From an uncultured Acidimicrobiaceae bacterium (GTDB taxonomy: Bacteria; Actinomycetota; Acidimicrobiia; Spongiisociales; SHLN01), in contig CAMYMH010000008.1 in the NCBI GenBank assembly GCA_947259275.1, positions 21,085 through 85,084 of the forward strand: a stretch of DNA of 64,000 bases, in the 5' to 3' direction. A model generated the notes under the pieces. It was not told the origin of the DNA. It saw only the letters and a list, made by a program, of their open reading frames with translations, and did not search any database. The position numbers and the translations under genes are program-made. The stretch's first letter is position 1. Each line of letters opens with the position of its first letter. Below are positions 18,199 to 25,897 of the stretch, in pieces.

Positions 18199-18744
18199 CT
18201 ACGAGACGGGAACCCGGCGTTGGATCTCGGCGACGGCCTCGCTCACAGTTCCGACACACGTGACCAGCGACGTATCGGTCCCAAGTTCGTCCCCGAGGTG
18301 GGTGATGAGGCGGTGCCAGAGCGGGCCGACCGCGATGACCGGGTTGGCCGGCGAATCGGAGAACCGGGCGACGAAGGCAAGATTCCAGGCGACCATCAGC
18401 TCCGTGAAGGTACCGATGCTGCCGGGAAGGGCGATGCAGGCGTCGGCGATATCCACCAGCTCGTGGATTCGCTCGGTGAGGCTGGCGGCCCGGATGTGCT
18501 CCTGGACGAACCGATTGGGCAGCTCGCGATGGGGAAACACATCCGGGGCGGTGACGCCGGTGATCGACCCGCCGGCACGATCGGCACCTGCCGAGACGGC
18601 CTCCATGGAGCCGTCGTACCCGCCGGTCGCGACCGCGTATCCGGCCTTAGCCAGCAGGCGCCCCAGCTCGACCGCCTCCTCGTAGTCGGCGTTTCCCTCC
18701 TGTCCGAGGGAGGAGCCGAACACCGTCACCGTTCGTACTGCCAT
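18199..18744 (-). CDS. LOG family protein (TIGR00725-like)
   Basis: Rossmann-like protein of 181 residues related to the LOG/lysine-decarboxylase-like family, some members of which release cytokinin bases from their nucleotides. VFGSSLG opens the fold. PGSIGTFTELMVAW is the family motif, here with Ser in place of the usual second Gly. The ATG at 18744 begins the conserved domain and has TAGCAT eight bases upstream, so the message is probably leaderless; a longer frame to 18813 would overlap the divergent promoter. Bacterial substrates are mostly unknown. Confidence 0.85.
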   Translation of the reverse strand: MAVRTVTVFGSSLGQEGNADYEEAVELGRLLAKAGYAVATGGYDGSMEAVSAGADRAGGSITGVTAPDVFPHRELPNRFVQEHIRAASLTERIHELVDIADACIALPGSIGTFTELMVAWNLAFVARFSDSPANPVIAVGPLWHRLITHLGDELGTDTSLVTCVGTVSEAVAEIQRRVPVS

Positions 18745-18752
18745 GCAGGGAA

Positions 18753-18758
18753 ATGCTA
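18753..18758 (-). promoter_or_regulatory. Probable leaderless -10 box for the LOG gene
   Basis: TAGCAT on the minus strand ends eight bases before the ATG at 18744. It lies back to back with the plus-strand TldD box at 18798. Confidence 0.45.
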
Positions 18759-18797
18759 CTAGCCCCACCGGGGGGCAAACCCTACTTAATGGTTGGA

Positions 18798-18803
18798 TAG
18801 AGT
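18798..18803 (+). promoter_or_regulatory. Probable leaderless -10 box for tldD
   Basis: TAGAGT ends eight bases before the ATG at 18812 with no ribosome-binding site between. It supports that ATG over the earlier in-frame start at 18743. Confidence 0.45.
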
Positions 18804-18811
18804 TCGTCGGC

Positions 18812-20248
18812 ATGTTCGATTACGCCCAAGCCGCAGTTGAAGGGGCGCTGGCCGCCGGAGCTACCTACGCGGACGCCCGGGCGATGATCGTTCGTCGGCA
18901 GGGTCTGAGCTGCCTCAACCAGAACCTCGACAGCCTCGATTACGACGAGAACGCCGGCGTCGGGGTAAGAGCCCTGATCGGTTCGTCCTGGGGGTTCTAC
19001 GCCACGCCGGAGCCGACCGAGGCGGCCGCCCGAGCGGCGGGAGCCCAGGCGTCTGCGATCGCAAACGCCTCAGCCCTGGCGGCGGGCGACCCGCTCCAAC
19101 TCCTCGACGTTCCGGTAGTTGCCGACCACTACGAGACTCCCTACGAGGAGGCACCGTTCGATGTAGTTCTATCCGAAAAGGCAGACCTCCTCATCGCCGC
19201 CACCGGCATCATGCAGGAAGTGCCCGGGGTCGCCCTGGCCGAGGCCCGAATGCGGTTCTGGGACACCGAGAAATACTTCGTCTCGAGTCAGGGCCATCGC
19301 ATCTCCCAGCACCTCGTGGAGTCGGGTGGCGAGATGGCCGCCACCGCAATCGGCGAGTCCGAGACGCAACGGCGCTCCTATCCCCAGAGTTTCGGGCAAT
19401 TCGAGACCGGTGGTTTCGAGGTGATTCGACGCTTCGATCTGGCCGGCAATGCCGGCCGGGTGGCTGAAGAGGCGGTCGCCCTCTTGACCGCGCCGGAGTG
19501 CCCAACCGGCACGCTCGACCTCATCCTCGAATCAAGCCAGCTCGCCCTCCAGATCCACGAGTCGGTCGGCCACGCCACCGAGCTGGATCGCATTCTCGGG
19601 TGGGAGGCCGCCTTCGCCGGAACCTCCTGGCTCGACCTCGCCCAGCTGGGCACTCTTCAATTTGGGTCACCGCGGATGAACATAACCGCCGACGCCACGC
19701 TGCCGGGCTCGCTGGCTACCTTCGGCTACGACGATGAGGGAACCCCCGCCCAGCGGGTGGACATCGTCAAGGAGGGGATCTGGGTTGGCGTTCTGTCCGG
19801 CCGGGACTCGGCCGCCATCGCCGGGCTGGCGCCCGGCGGAATGGTGCGGGGGGACGGCTACAACCGCCTGCCGATGGTCCGCATGACCAACGTCGGTCTC
19901 CTGCCGGGAGAGTCATCGCTCGACGAAATGGTGTCCGAGACCAAGGATGGCGTCTACATGGCAACCAACCGGTCGTGGTCGATCGATGACAGGCGTCTCA
20001 ACTTCCAGTTCGGTTGCGAAGCCGGGTGGGAAGTTAAGAATGGCCAGCTCGGTCGGATGGTCCGCAACCCGACCTATACCGGCATCAGTCCCGAGTTCTG
20101 GGGCTCGTTGGACCTGCTCGGCGGCCGGGAAGAAACGAGTTATTGGGGGGTACCCAATTGCGGCAAAGGTCAGCCCATGCAGTCCGGCCATACCGGGCAC
20201 CCCGCTGCGCCTGCACGGTTCCGAGATGTCCGGGTGGGGGTGAAGTGA
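18812..20248 (+). CDS. tldD: TldD-type zinc metalloprotease subunit
   Basis: 478-residue member of the TldD/PmbA family. The zinc site HESVGH (HExxxH) lies near residue 250 in QIHESVGHATELDRILG. TldD pairs with TldE to form a protease whose active site degrades short unfolded peptides; in other bacteria the pair matures peptides such as microcin B17 or degrades the CcdA antitoxin. The start at 18812 gives a normal family N-terminus (MFDYAQAAVEGALAAGATYAD). The stop overlaps the tldE ATG (TGATG), as expected for subunits made in equal amounts. Confidence 0.93.
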   Translation: MFDYAQAAVEGALAAGATYADARAMIVRRQGLSCLNQNLDSLDYDENAGVGVRALIGSSWGFYATPEPTEAAARAAGAQASAIANASALAAGDPLQLLDVPVVADHYETPYEEAPFDVVLSEKADLLIAATGIMQEVPGVALAEARMRFWDTEKYFVSSQGHRISQHLVESGGEMAATAIGESETQRRSYPQSFGQFETGGFEVIRRFDLAGNAGRVAEEAVALLTAPECPTGTLDLILESSQLALQIHESVGHATELDRILGWEAAFAGTSWLDLAQLGTLQFGSPRMNITADATLPGSLATFGYDDEGTPAQRVDIVKEGIWVGVLSGRDSAAIAGLAPGGMVRGDGYNRLPMVRMTNVGLLPGESSLDEMVSETKDGVYMATNRSWSIDDRRLNFQFGCEAGWEVKNGQLGRMVRNPTYTGISPEFWGSLDLLGGREETSYWGVPNCGKGQPMQSGHTGHPAAPARFRDVRVGVK

Positions 20249-21576
20249 TGCAGGTCCAGGAGACCGCCGATCGCATCATCGACCTGGTGGGGGATCGGGC
20301 CGAGGCCCAGGTGAGCGTTGACGGGACCCAACACGACCTCACCCGCTTCGCCAATTCCTTCATTCATCAGAATGTCGGCGAGCGGGGTCTCAATGTGGCC
20401 CTCAAGCTGGCGGTGAACGATCGGGTGGCTTTCGCGACTTCGACTCGGTCGGACGAAGTGGGCCTTGCCTCGCTGGTGGAGGAGACCATTCATGCCGCCC
20501 GGCTGCGTCCGACCGACAAGGATTGGCCTGGCTTGGCCGAACCGGCCGCGCCGGTCGAGCCCGCCCGTTTTGAGGCTCAGACTGCGTCGGCAACACCCGA
20601 TCGGCGCGCGGCAGAGGTGGCCGCCTTCATTGCGGCCGGCAACGGGTTGCTCGCGGCCGGGTACTTCGATACCCAGGGGGGTCCAACCGCGTTTGCCAAT
20701 TCGGCCGGCCAGCGGCTGGCAGCCTCGACCAGCCGGGCGACCTTCGACGGCATTCATCAGACCGGGACCTCGGCCGGTGCGGCCCACCAGACTTCCGCCG
20801 ACATCAACGACGTAGATGGTTCCGGGCTCGGCACCATCGCCGCCACCAAGGCAAAGGATTCCGCCATCACGCGCCATCTCGAGCCGGGAGAGTACGAGGT
20901 CATTCTCAGCCCCGAGTGCGTTGCCACCATCATGTTTTTCTTGGGCGCCTACGGGTGGAACGCCAAGTCCCATCTTGAAGGACAGAGCTTCACGGTGCTG
21001 GGTGAGCAGCAGTTCGACCCGGCCGTCACCATTGAGGACGATTATGCCGACCCGCTGGCAGTCGGCCTGTCCTTCGATGCCGATGGCACCCCCAAGCGGA
21101 AGGTGACCATTGTCGAGGCCGGGGTATCGAAATCGCTGGCTCACGACCTGCGCACGGCCAGGCGGGCGGGTGGGGAATCGACCGGCCATGCCATTCCGGG
21201 CGGCGACGCCTTCGGCGCCCTCCCCACCAATCTGCACTTCCGGCCCGGGGACCGGTCGGTGGTGGACTTGATCGGGTCGGTGGAACGCGGCCTGTTCATC
21301 ACCACCTTCAACTATTGTCGCATCCTCGATCCCCGCACCCAGGTGGTCACCGGCCTCACTCGCAACGGGACCTTCCTCGTGGAGGGTGGGGAGATCGGTG
21401 GGGCTGTGTCCAACCTCCGGTTCACCCAATCGTTCATCGAAGCGCTATCGCCTGGTCGGGTGCTCGGCATCGGCGATGATGCCCGGATGGCCGATAGTGA
21501 GGTCGGTCCCGGCATAGCTTCGGCCCCCAGTGTGCACCTCGCGGCGTGGAATTTCACCGGCGGCGCACAAGGTTGA
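20248..21576 (+). CDS. tldE: TldE/PmbA-type partner subunit
   Basis: 442-residue TldD/PmbA family protein without the HExxxH site, as is usual for TldE. Family features include FANSFIHQNVGERG near the N-terminus, HLEPGEYEVILSPE in the middle, and the C-terminal SFIEALSPGRVLGIGDDA. The ATG is at 20248, inside the tldD stop. It likely forms the heterodimeric protease with the upstream protein. A frame reading further upstream overlaps tldD and is not used. Confidence 0.93.
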   Translation: MQVQETADRIIDLVGDRAEAQVSVDGTQHDLTRFANSFIHQNVGERGLNVALKLAVNDRVAFATSTRSDEVGLASLVEETIHAARLRPTDKDWPGLAEPAAPVEPARFEAQTASATPDRRAAEVAAFIAAGNGLLAAGYFDTQGGPTAFANSAGQRLAASTSRATFDGIHQTGTSAGAAHQTSADINDVDGSGLGTIAATKAKDSAITRHLEPGEYEVILSPECVATIMFFLGAYGWNAKSHLEGQSFTVLGEQQFDPAVTIEDDYADPLAVGLSFDADGTPKRKVTIVEAGVSKSLAHDLRTARRAGGESTGHAIPGGDAFGALPTNLHFRPGDRSVVDLIGSVERGLFITTFNYCRILDPRTQVVTGLTRNGTFLVEGGEIGGAVSNLRFTQSFIEALSPGRVLGIGDDARMADSEVGPGIASAPSVHLAAWNFTGGAQG

Positions 21577-21637
21577 GTTTCGCCGGCGGCTCATAAATGG
21601 CAAACTGGCTCCAGCACCCCGATAGGAGAGAGACAAA

Positions 21638-21853
21638 ATGGGATTCATGGACACCCTCAAGGGATGGTTCGGCAAGGCCAAAGACGTCGCAGGCGATGTC
21701 GGCGACACGCTTGGTGATGTCGCCGAGAAGGCCGGTGATAAGGCCGGAGACGCCTTCGATACGGTGAAGGACAAGGCTGAGGACGTCGTCGACTCCGTCA
21801 AGGACAAGTTCGACGGTGACGACGATGAGGGCGAGCCCGCCGGCGAGGCGTAG
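21638..21853 (+). CDS. Small charged amphipathic-repeat protein (71 residues)
   Basis: Short protein with a repeating pattern of Gly-Asp/Lys-Ala-Gly and Val-Lys-Asp-Lys. It resembles LEA-like proteins and the mycobacterial MT0933-type 'antitoxin' family in composition. No toxin gene is adjacent, so an antitoxin role is not supported. A GGAGAGAG lies about eight bases before the ATG. It is followed by the clearest terminator in the window, suggesting a stand-alone, perhaps well-expressed gene. It is probably largely helical and soluble. Confidence 0.75.
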   Translation: MGFMDTLKGWFGKAKDVAGDVGDTLGDVAEKAGDKAGDAFDTVKDKAEDVVDSVKDKFDGDDDEGEPAGEA

Positions 21854-21872
21854 ACCCGGGCCCGAAATCGAG

Positions 21873-21899
21873 GAGAGAGCCTCTCGAGGCTCTCTCTTT
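21873..21899 (+). terminator. Rho-independent terminator after the 71-residue gene
   Basis: A perfect 10-base stem (GAGAGAGCCT with AGGCTCTCTC, loop CTCG) is followed directly by TTT. It lies 20 bases after the stop codon. Confidence 0.85.
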
Positions 21900-22024
21900 C
21901 GCGTTTGGCCGCGATTGGCGGTCGCAGTCGGTGGCGCGCTTGGCGGTCTGGAACGGTCGGGTGGGTGGCTGGATTGATCCTATTGGGGGTTTGGGCCTTC
22001 GGGCTCGGCCGGAGCATCACCCGG

Positions 22025-22030
22025 TAGCCT
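22025..22030 (+). promoter_or_regulatory. Probable leaderless -10 box for glycerophosphodiesterase
   Basis: TAGCCT ends six bases before the ATG at 22037. The intervening GAGGAT could also serve as a weak ribosome-binding site, so this start is ambiguous in type. Confidence 0.4.
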
Positions 22031-22036
22031 GAGGAT

Positions 22037-22828
22037 ATGCGGCCTTTCTTGTCAGATCCGACGCCATTTGCGGTTGCGCACCGGGGAAGCCGGTTGCTCT
22101 GGCCCGAGAACACCATGGAGGCGTTTCAGGGCGCCGTCGACCTCGGATATCGCTATCTGGAGACCGATCTGCACCGGACTCGCGACGGTGTGATCGTCGT
22201 TTGCCACGATGACACGCTCGATCGCACAACCGATGGCGTCGGGAAACTGTCGGCCAGGACCTGGGAAGAGCTCGGCTCGCTCGACGCCGCCTATCACTAT
22301 GCCCCCCACCAGGACTATCCCCGCCGGGGCACCGGTGTGCGGATCCCAAGCCTCGATGAGATCTTCGATGCGTTCCCGTCGATTCGCCTCATCCTCGACC
22401 TGAAGGAACCGGGATTCGAGACCAACCTGGCCGATTACCTCCGCGAAAACGGCCGCGAGGACCAGGTGATGGTTGGTGCCTTTTCCGACCTTCGCCTCGC
22501 CCGCTTTCGCAAGGCCAGCCGGGGCCGGGTGGCCACATCCTCCGGGCCGGCTGAGACGCTGGCATTGTGGACCGCCTCCCGGTTGGGTCAGTCACCGAGA
22601 TTCAAGGCCGACGCGCTCCAGATCCCGGAGGAATTCGCGTTTGTGCCCCTGGCCGACCAAAAGCTGGTGGCGGCGGCCGAAGCGGGCGGGCGCCAGGTTC
22701 ACGTGTGGACGGTCAACGATCCCGCCGACATGGCACAACTGCTCGATCGCGGGGTCCACGCCATCATTACCGATCGCCTCGACGTGCTCAAACAGCTTCT
22801 GGAGTCGAGAGGGGAGTGGGTTGGGTGA
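22037..22828 (+). CDS. Glycerophosphodiester phosphodiesterase
   Basis: GDPD/UgpQ-type enzyme (263 residues) hydrolysing glycerophosphodiesters from phospholipid breakdown to glycerol-3-phosphate and an alcohol. VAHRGSRLLWPENT contains the catalytic His and Arg, YLETDLHRTRDGVIVVCHDDTL the metal-binding Glu/Asp and the second catalytic His, and VHVWTVNDP closes the barrel. There is no signal peptide, so it acts in the cytoplasm. The C-terminus overlaps a hairpin shared with the convergent gene. Confidence 0.93.
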   Translation: MRPFLSDPTPFAVAHRGSRLLWPENTMEAFQGAVDLGYRYLETDLHRTRDGVIVVCHDDTLDRTTDGVGKLSARTWEELGSLDAAYHYAPHQDYPRRGTGVRIPSLDEIFDAFPSIRLILDLKEPGFETNLADYLRENGREDQVMVGAFSDLRLARFRKASRGRVATSSGPAETLALWTASRLGQSPRFKADALQIPEEFAFVPLADQKLVAAAEAGGRQVHVWTVNDPADMAQLLDRGVHAIITDRLDVLKQLLESRGEWVG

Positions 22829-22852
22829 GAGCACCGGAACGCGCTCTCACCC
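22823..22852. terminator. Hairpin between convergent genes
   Basis: A perfect 10-base inverted repeat (GGGTGAGAGC with GCTCTCACCC) encloses a 10-base loop and overlaps the glycerophosphodiesterase stop codon. It sits between convergent genes and may terminate in both directions, although no clear T-run is present. Confidence 0.55.
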
Positions 22853-22885
22853 TCCACCCGACTGGCGACTGCGGCCGCAGGCCGC

Positions 22886-23215
22886 CTACGCGTTGAAGAA
22901 CCAGAACCAGGCGCCGGCGGCGATGATGCCAAAGAAGAGGGCGGCTTTGAAGGCGCTCTTGGCCACCCCGTAGAGGAAGCCGGCGATCGCCAGAATCCCC
23001 ACGATCACGAGGATGGCGGCTAGGGCGGAGTTGCTGGACGCGACGTCGAGGAACTCACTCGGTATCCGGTCGACCAACGTATCGGGCAGTTGATCGACGA
23101 TCGAGTCGGGAAGGGTTTCAAGACCCTCCTCCCGGATTTGGTCGATGATGCTGGGAGGGAGATCTTCGACCACCTCGGGTGGGAGATCGTCGACGAGGTC
23201 GGTCAAGACATTCAT
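22886..23215 (-). CDS. Small protein with Leu-Pro repeats and two membrane helices
   Basis: Protein of 109 residues. The first 55 are a degenerate repeat of the form (D/E)xLPxx(I/V)(I/V)D, seen five or six times (DDLPPEVVEDLPPSIID, ETLPDSIVDQLPDTLVD). The second half holds two closely spaced hydrophobic segments, ending almost at the C-terminus (AAGAWFWFFNA). I do not recognise a family. The repeat suggests a regular amphipathic rod on one membrane face, which is inference. A TAGCCT lies 10 bases upstream of the ATG. Confidence 0.65.
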   Translation of the reverse strand: MNVLTDLVDDLPPEVVEDLPPSIIDQIREEGLETLPDSIVDQLPDTLVDRIPSEFLDVASSNSALAAILVIVGILAIAGFLYGVAKSAFKAALFFGIIAAGAWFWFFNA

Positions 23216-23328
23216 AGCGAAAACGAGGCTAGCCGGGAACGCAGGCCAATCGGATCGATTGGCCCGAATTACCTCATGAACGTTGGCTTTTGGGCCGATG
23301 TGACTCCTGTTCCTACCGAGGATGCTCT

Positions 23329-24456
23329 ATGCAGGTTGAGATGCTGCGCTTCGACGGTCGCGCCTGGTCCCAGCCGTTTCCGTCCCTGGGCTCAGACCGC
23401 ACTCTCGTCATCGTGTTTGGGGCTCCCGGGTACCTCAGCGATGCCGAGCCCATCCGAGAACTCGTGAACGCCTTTCCCTCCAGTCACATCGTCGGGTGCT
23501 CGTCGTCGGGTGAGATTCTCGGGGAGACCATCTCCGATGGCTCGCTGGCGGTGGCGGTTACCCGCTTCGATCACACCGATCTCAGGCTGGCCGCTTCGCC
23601 GGTGACGGCGGGTACCTCCTTCCGAGCCGGCCACGATCTGGCGGGTCGGCTGGCCGGCTCCGGCCTGGCGGCCGTGTTGGTTCTCTCCGAGGGCCTGGAC
23701 GTGAACGGCACCGATCTGGTCAACGGACTCAACGAGCTGCTGCCCGGTGTCATCATCACGGGCGGCCTTGCCGGCGATGGAGATCGCTTCCGGGAAACCT
23801 GGACGCTGGTGGATGGCAAGCCCGTCTCCGGCTTCGTAACCGGAATCGGGTTCTACGGCGATCAAGTTCACGTCGGGCATGGGTCAAAGGGTGGATGGGA
23901 CCGGTTCGGGCCAGAGCGGCTGGTGACCCGGTCGCGTGGCAACGTCCTCTACGAGCTCGACGGTGAGCCGGCACTCGAGCTGTACAAGTCTTATCTCGGT
24001 GAGCTGGCGTCCGGCCTTCCGGCCACCGGGCTGTTGTTCCCGCTGGCGGTTCGAGCCGGCCCGAACGACGAGAAGCACCTGGTGCGGACCATCCTGGCAG
24101 TCGACGAGGATGCGAAGTCGGTCGTGTTTGCCGGGGATGTTCCGGAGGGGCATCGTGCCCAGCTAATGCAGGCCAATTTCGATCGGCTGGTCGGCGGCGC
24201 CGAAACCGCCGCCGAGCTGGCCCTGCCGGCCGGCGTGTCCGGGCCCTATCTGACGATTGCCATCTCGTGTGTTGGCCGGCGCCTGGTGCTCGGCGAGCGC
24301 ACCGAGGACGAGCTCGAAGCCGTCTGTCACGTACTCCCCGAAGGCAATCACCAGGTCGGGTTCTACTCGTATGGCGAGATCTCACCATACGCCGAAGGAA
24401 CCTGTGACCTCCACAATCAGACCATGACGCTGACGGTGGTGGCTGAGCGAGCATGA
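23329..24456 (+). CDS. FIST-domain sensory protein
   Basis: Soluble protein of 375 residues with FIST_N (about residues 15-215) and FIST_C (about 220-360) domains, a module thought to bind small ligands for signal transduction. IVGCSSSGEILGE and the segment ITGGLAGDGDRF are typical. C-terminal GEISPYAEGTCDLHNQTMTL matches the usual FIST_C end. The ATG at 23329 is preceded by CGAGG seven bases upstream. Its stop overlaps the start of a histidine kinase gene (ATGA), so it is probably the sensory partner of that kinase. Confidence 0.9.
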   Translation: MQVEMLRFDGRAWSQPFPSLGSDRTLVIVFGAPGYLSDAEPIRELVNAFPSSHIVGCSSSGEILGETISDGSLAVAVTRFDHTDLRLAASPVTAGTSFRAGHDLAGRLAGSGLAAVLVLSEGLDVNGTDLVNGLNELLPGVIITGGLAGDGDRFRETWTLVDGKPVSGFVTGIGFYGDQVHVGHGSKGGWDRFGPERLVTRSRGNVLYELDGEPALELYKSYLGELASGLPATGLLFPLAVRAGPNDEKHLVRTILAVDEDAKSVVFAGDVPEGHRAQLMQANFDRLVGGAETAAELALPAGVSGPYLTIAISCVGRRLVLGERTEDELEAVCHVLPEGNHQVGFYSYGEISPYAEGTCDLHNQTMTLTVVAERA

Positions 24457-25841
24457 ACCCGGTCCTTCGTCGGCAGCTTCGCAGGCTGGGGCTCGACCCG
24501 GAGACTCCTCCCGAAGATCCCGAACTCTGGTCGGCGTTGCTTGCCAGGGTCAACATGTTCTATGACAACGCCGACCAGAGCCGCTATCTGCTCGAGCGGT
24601 CCCTGGACCTCTCCTCTAAGGAGATGCAGGACCTATATGAGCAGCTCGAGGCCGCGGCCCGCTCCCGAGTCGAGCTGTCCGAGCTCCACTACCGAAATCT
24701 CTTCGTCCACTCACCCATCGCCATGTGGGAGGAGGACTTCTCGGAGGTAGCGGCTTGGCTCGGTGCCTTGAAGGCGGGTGGCGTGCGCGACCTTGCCAGG
24801 CATCTGAAGATGCATCCAGGCGAACTGGACCATGCTATGTCGCTCATCGTGGTGCGCGATGCGAACCACGCGGCGGCCGATTTATTCGAGGCGGACTCGC
24901 GCGACCAGCTGATTGGTCCGCTGGGGCCGGATGCGATCGTCGACAAGGAGGCTGCGATCGAGGAGCTGGAAGCCCTTTGGAACGGTGATTCCCGTCACGA
25001 CCGAGAGATGGTCGGTAGGACGTTCAAGGGAAACCGGCTCGACGGCATCATGCACTGGCGGGCCCCCACCGTAGGTGTGAGGCGCGACCTGAGCAGGGTG
25101 CTGGTAGCGATCGCCGACATCACCGAACGCAAGCAGGCCGAAGAACGAATGACCGAACTCATCCGGTCCAAGGATGAGTTCTTGGCGGCGGTGAGTCACG
25201 AACTGCGTACGCCGTTGACCACCGTGTATGGAGCGGCGGAGAGCCTGCAGGAGCAGTGGGGCGACCTCGAAGATGCCGTCAAACGCGAGCTCATCGACCT
25301 GATTGCTGTCGAGAGCCGTGACCTGGCTCACCTCATCGAGGATCTGCTGGTGGCAGCCCGGGCGGACATCGGCACCATCGTGGTGCGCCGCATGCCGATT
25401 GAGATTGGGGCCGAGGTCGAGATGGTGCTCGAGGCCATCGCCCTGGAGCGAGGGGTGGTCATCGACTCCTCACGGGTGGATGGGTGGGCGAACGCCGACC
25501 CGCTTCGATTCCGCCAAATCGTTCGCAACCTCGTCGTGAATGCGATTCGCTACGGCGGCGACCTCCTCCGCATCGAGAGCAAGACGACCCTGGCCGGAGC
25601 CTTCCTCTACCTGTGGGACAACGGCGAGGGCATCCCGGAGGATCGACGTGAGGCCGTGTTCGAGCCTTACAAGAGGGCCCACAACGCCGCCGGCCTCCCC
25701 GGCTCGGTCGGCCTCGGGCTCTCGATCTCCCGCCAGCTTGCCCAGCTGATGGGCGGCGACCTCACCTACGAATACCAATCCGGCTGGAGCGTCTTCACCC
25801 TCCGCCTTCCGCTTCACATCGAAGTGGGGGAGGTGGCGTAG
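24453..25841 (+). CDS. Cytoplasmic sensor histidine kinase
   Basis: 462-residue kinase without membrane helices. A coiled coil (about residues 35-80) leads into a PAS-like region (about 85-225) ending in ADITERKQAEERM. The HisKA phospho-acceptor box AVSHELRTPL is at about residue 249. The ATPase part has the N box (RNLVVNAIRYGG), DNGEGIPED and GLGLSISRQL. No response regulator gene is adjacent, so its partner is elsewhere. The ATG overlaps the FIST gene by four bases, indicating a two-protein sensor with the FIST protein supplying the input. Confidence 0.92.
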   Translation: MNPVLRRQLRRLGLDPETPPEDPELWSALLARVNMFYDNADQSRYLLERSLDLSSKEMQDLYEQLEAAARSRVELSELHYRNLFVHSPIAMWEEDFSEVAAWLGALKAGGVRDLARHLKMHPGELDHAMSLIVVRDANHAAADLFEADSRDQLIGPLGPDAIVDKEAAIEELEALWNGDSRHDREMVGRTFKGNRLDGIMHWRAPTVGVRRDLSRVLVAIADITERKQAEERMTELIRSKDEFLAAVSHELRTPLTTVYGAAESLQEQWGDLEDAVKRELIDLIAVESRDLAHLIEDLLVAARADIGTIVVRRMPIEIGAEVEMVLEAIALERGVVIDSSRVDGWANADPLRFRQIVRNLVVNAIRYGGDLLRIESKTTLAGAFLYLWDNGEGIPEDRREAVFEPYKRAHNAAGLPGSVGLGLSISRQLAQLMGGDLTYEYQSGWSVFTLRLPLHIEVGEVA

Positions 25842-25861
25842 GCAACGCCTTCGGCGTTGCC
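25841..25861. terminator. Perfect 9-base hairpin after the histidine kinase
   Basis: Arms GGCAACGCC and GGCGTTGCC with loop TTC start at the kinase stop codon. The stem is the same as that of the second hairpin at 15789. It could terminate transcription towards the convergent GH18 gene, but no T-run follows. Confidence 0.6.
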
Positions 25862-25876
25862 AGTCCCCGTCCCCAC

Positions 25877-25897
25877 TTGGGTCTTGGGTCTGGGGTC
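25877..25897. repeat. Short tandem TTGGGTC heptamer repeat
   Basis: Two exact copies of TTGGGTC and one variant (TGGGGTC) lie between convergent genes and run into the stop codon of the GH18 gene. The same heptamer is repeated five times at 35998. Confidence 0.7.

Noticed and set aside
15808..21576. HerA-like ATPase and TldD/E as a phage-defence island
   Set aside because: No nuclease, helicase partner, integrase or composition change was visible; the genes look like normal chromosomal residents. Kept only as a low-interest neighbourhood note.
21638..21853. Antitoxin of a toxin-antitoxin pair
   Set aside because: Composition resembles MT0933-type proteins, but no toxin-like gene lies on either side and the gene has its own terminator.
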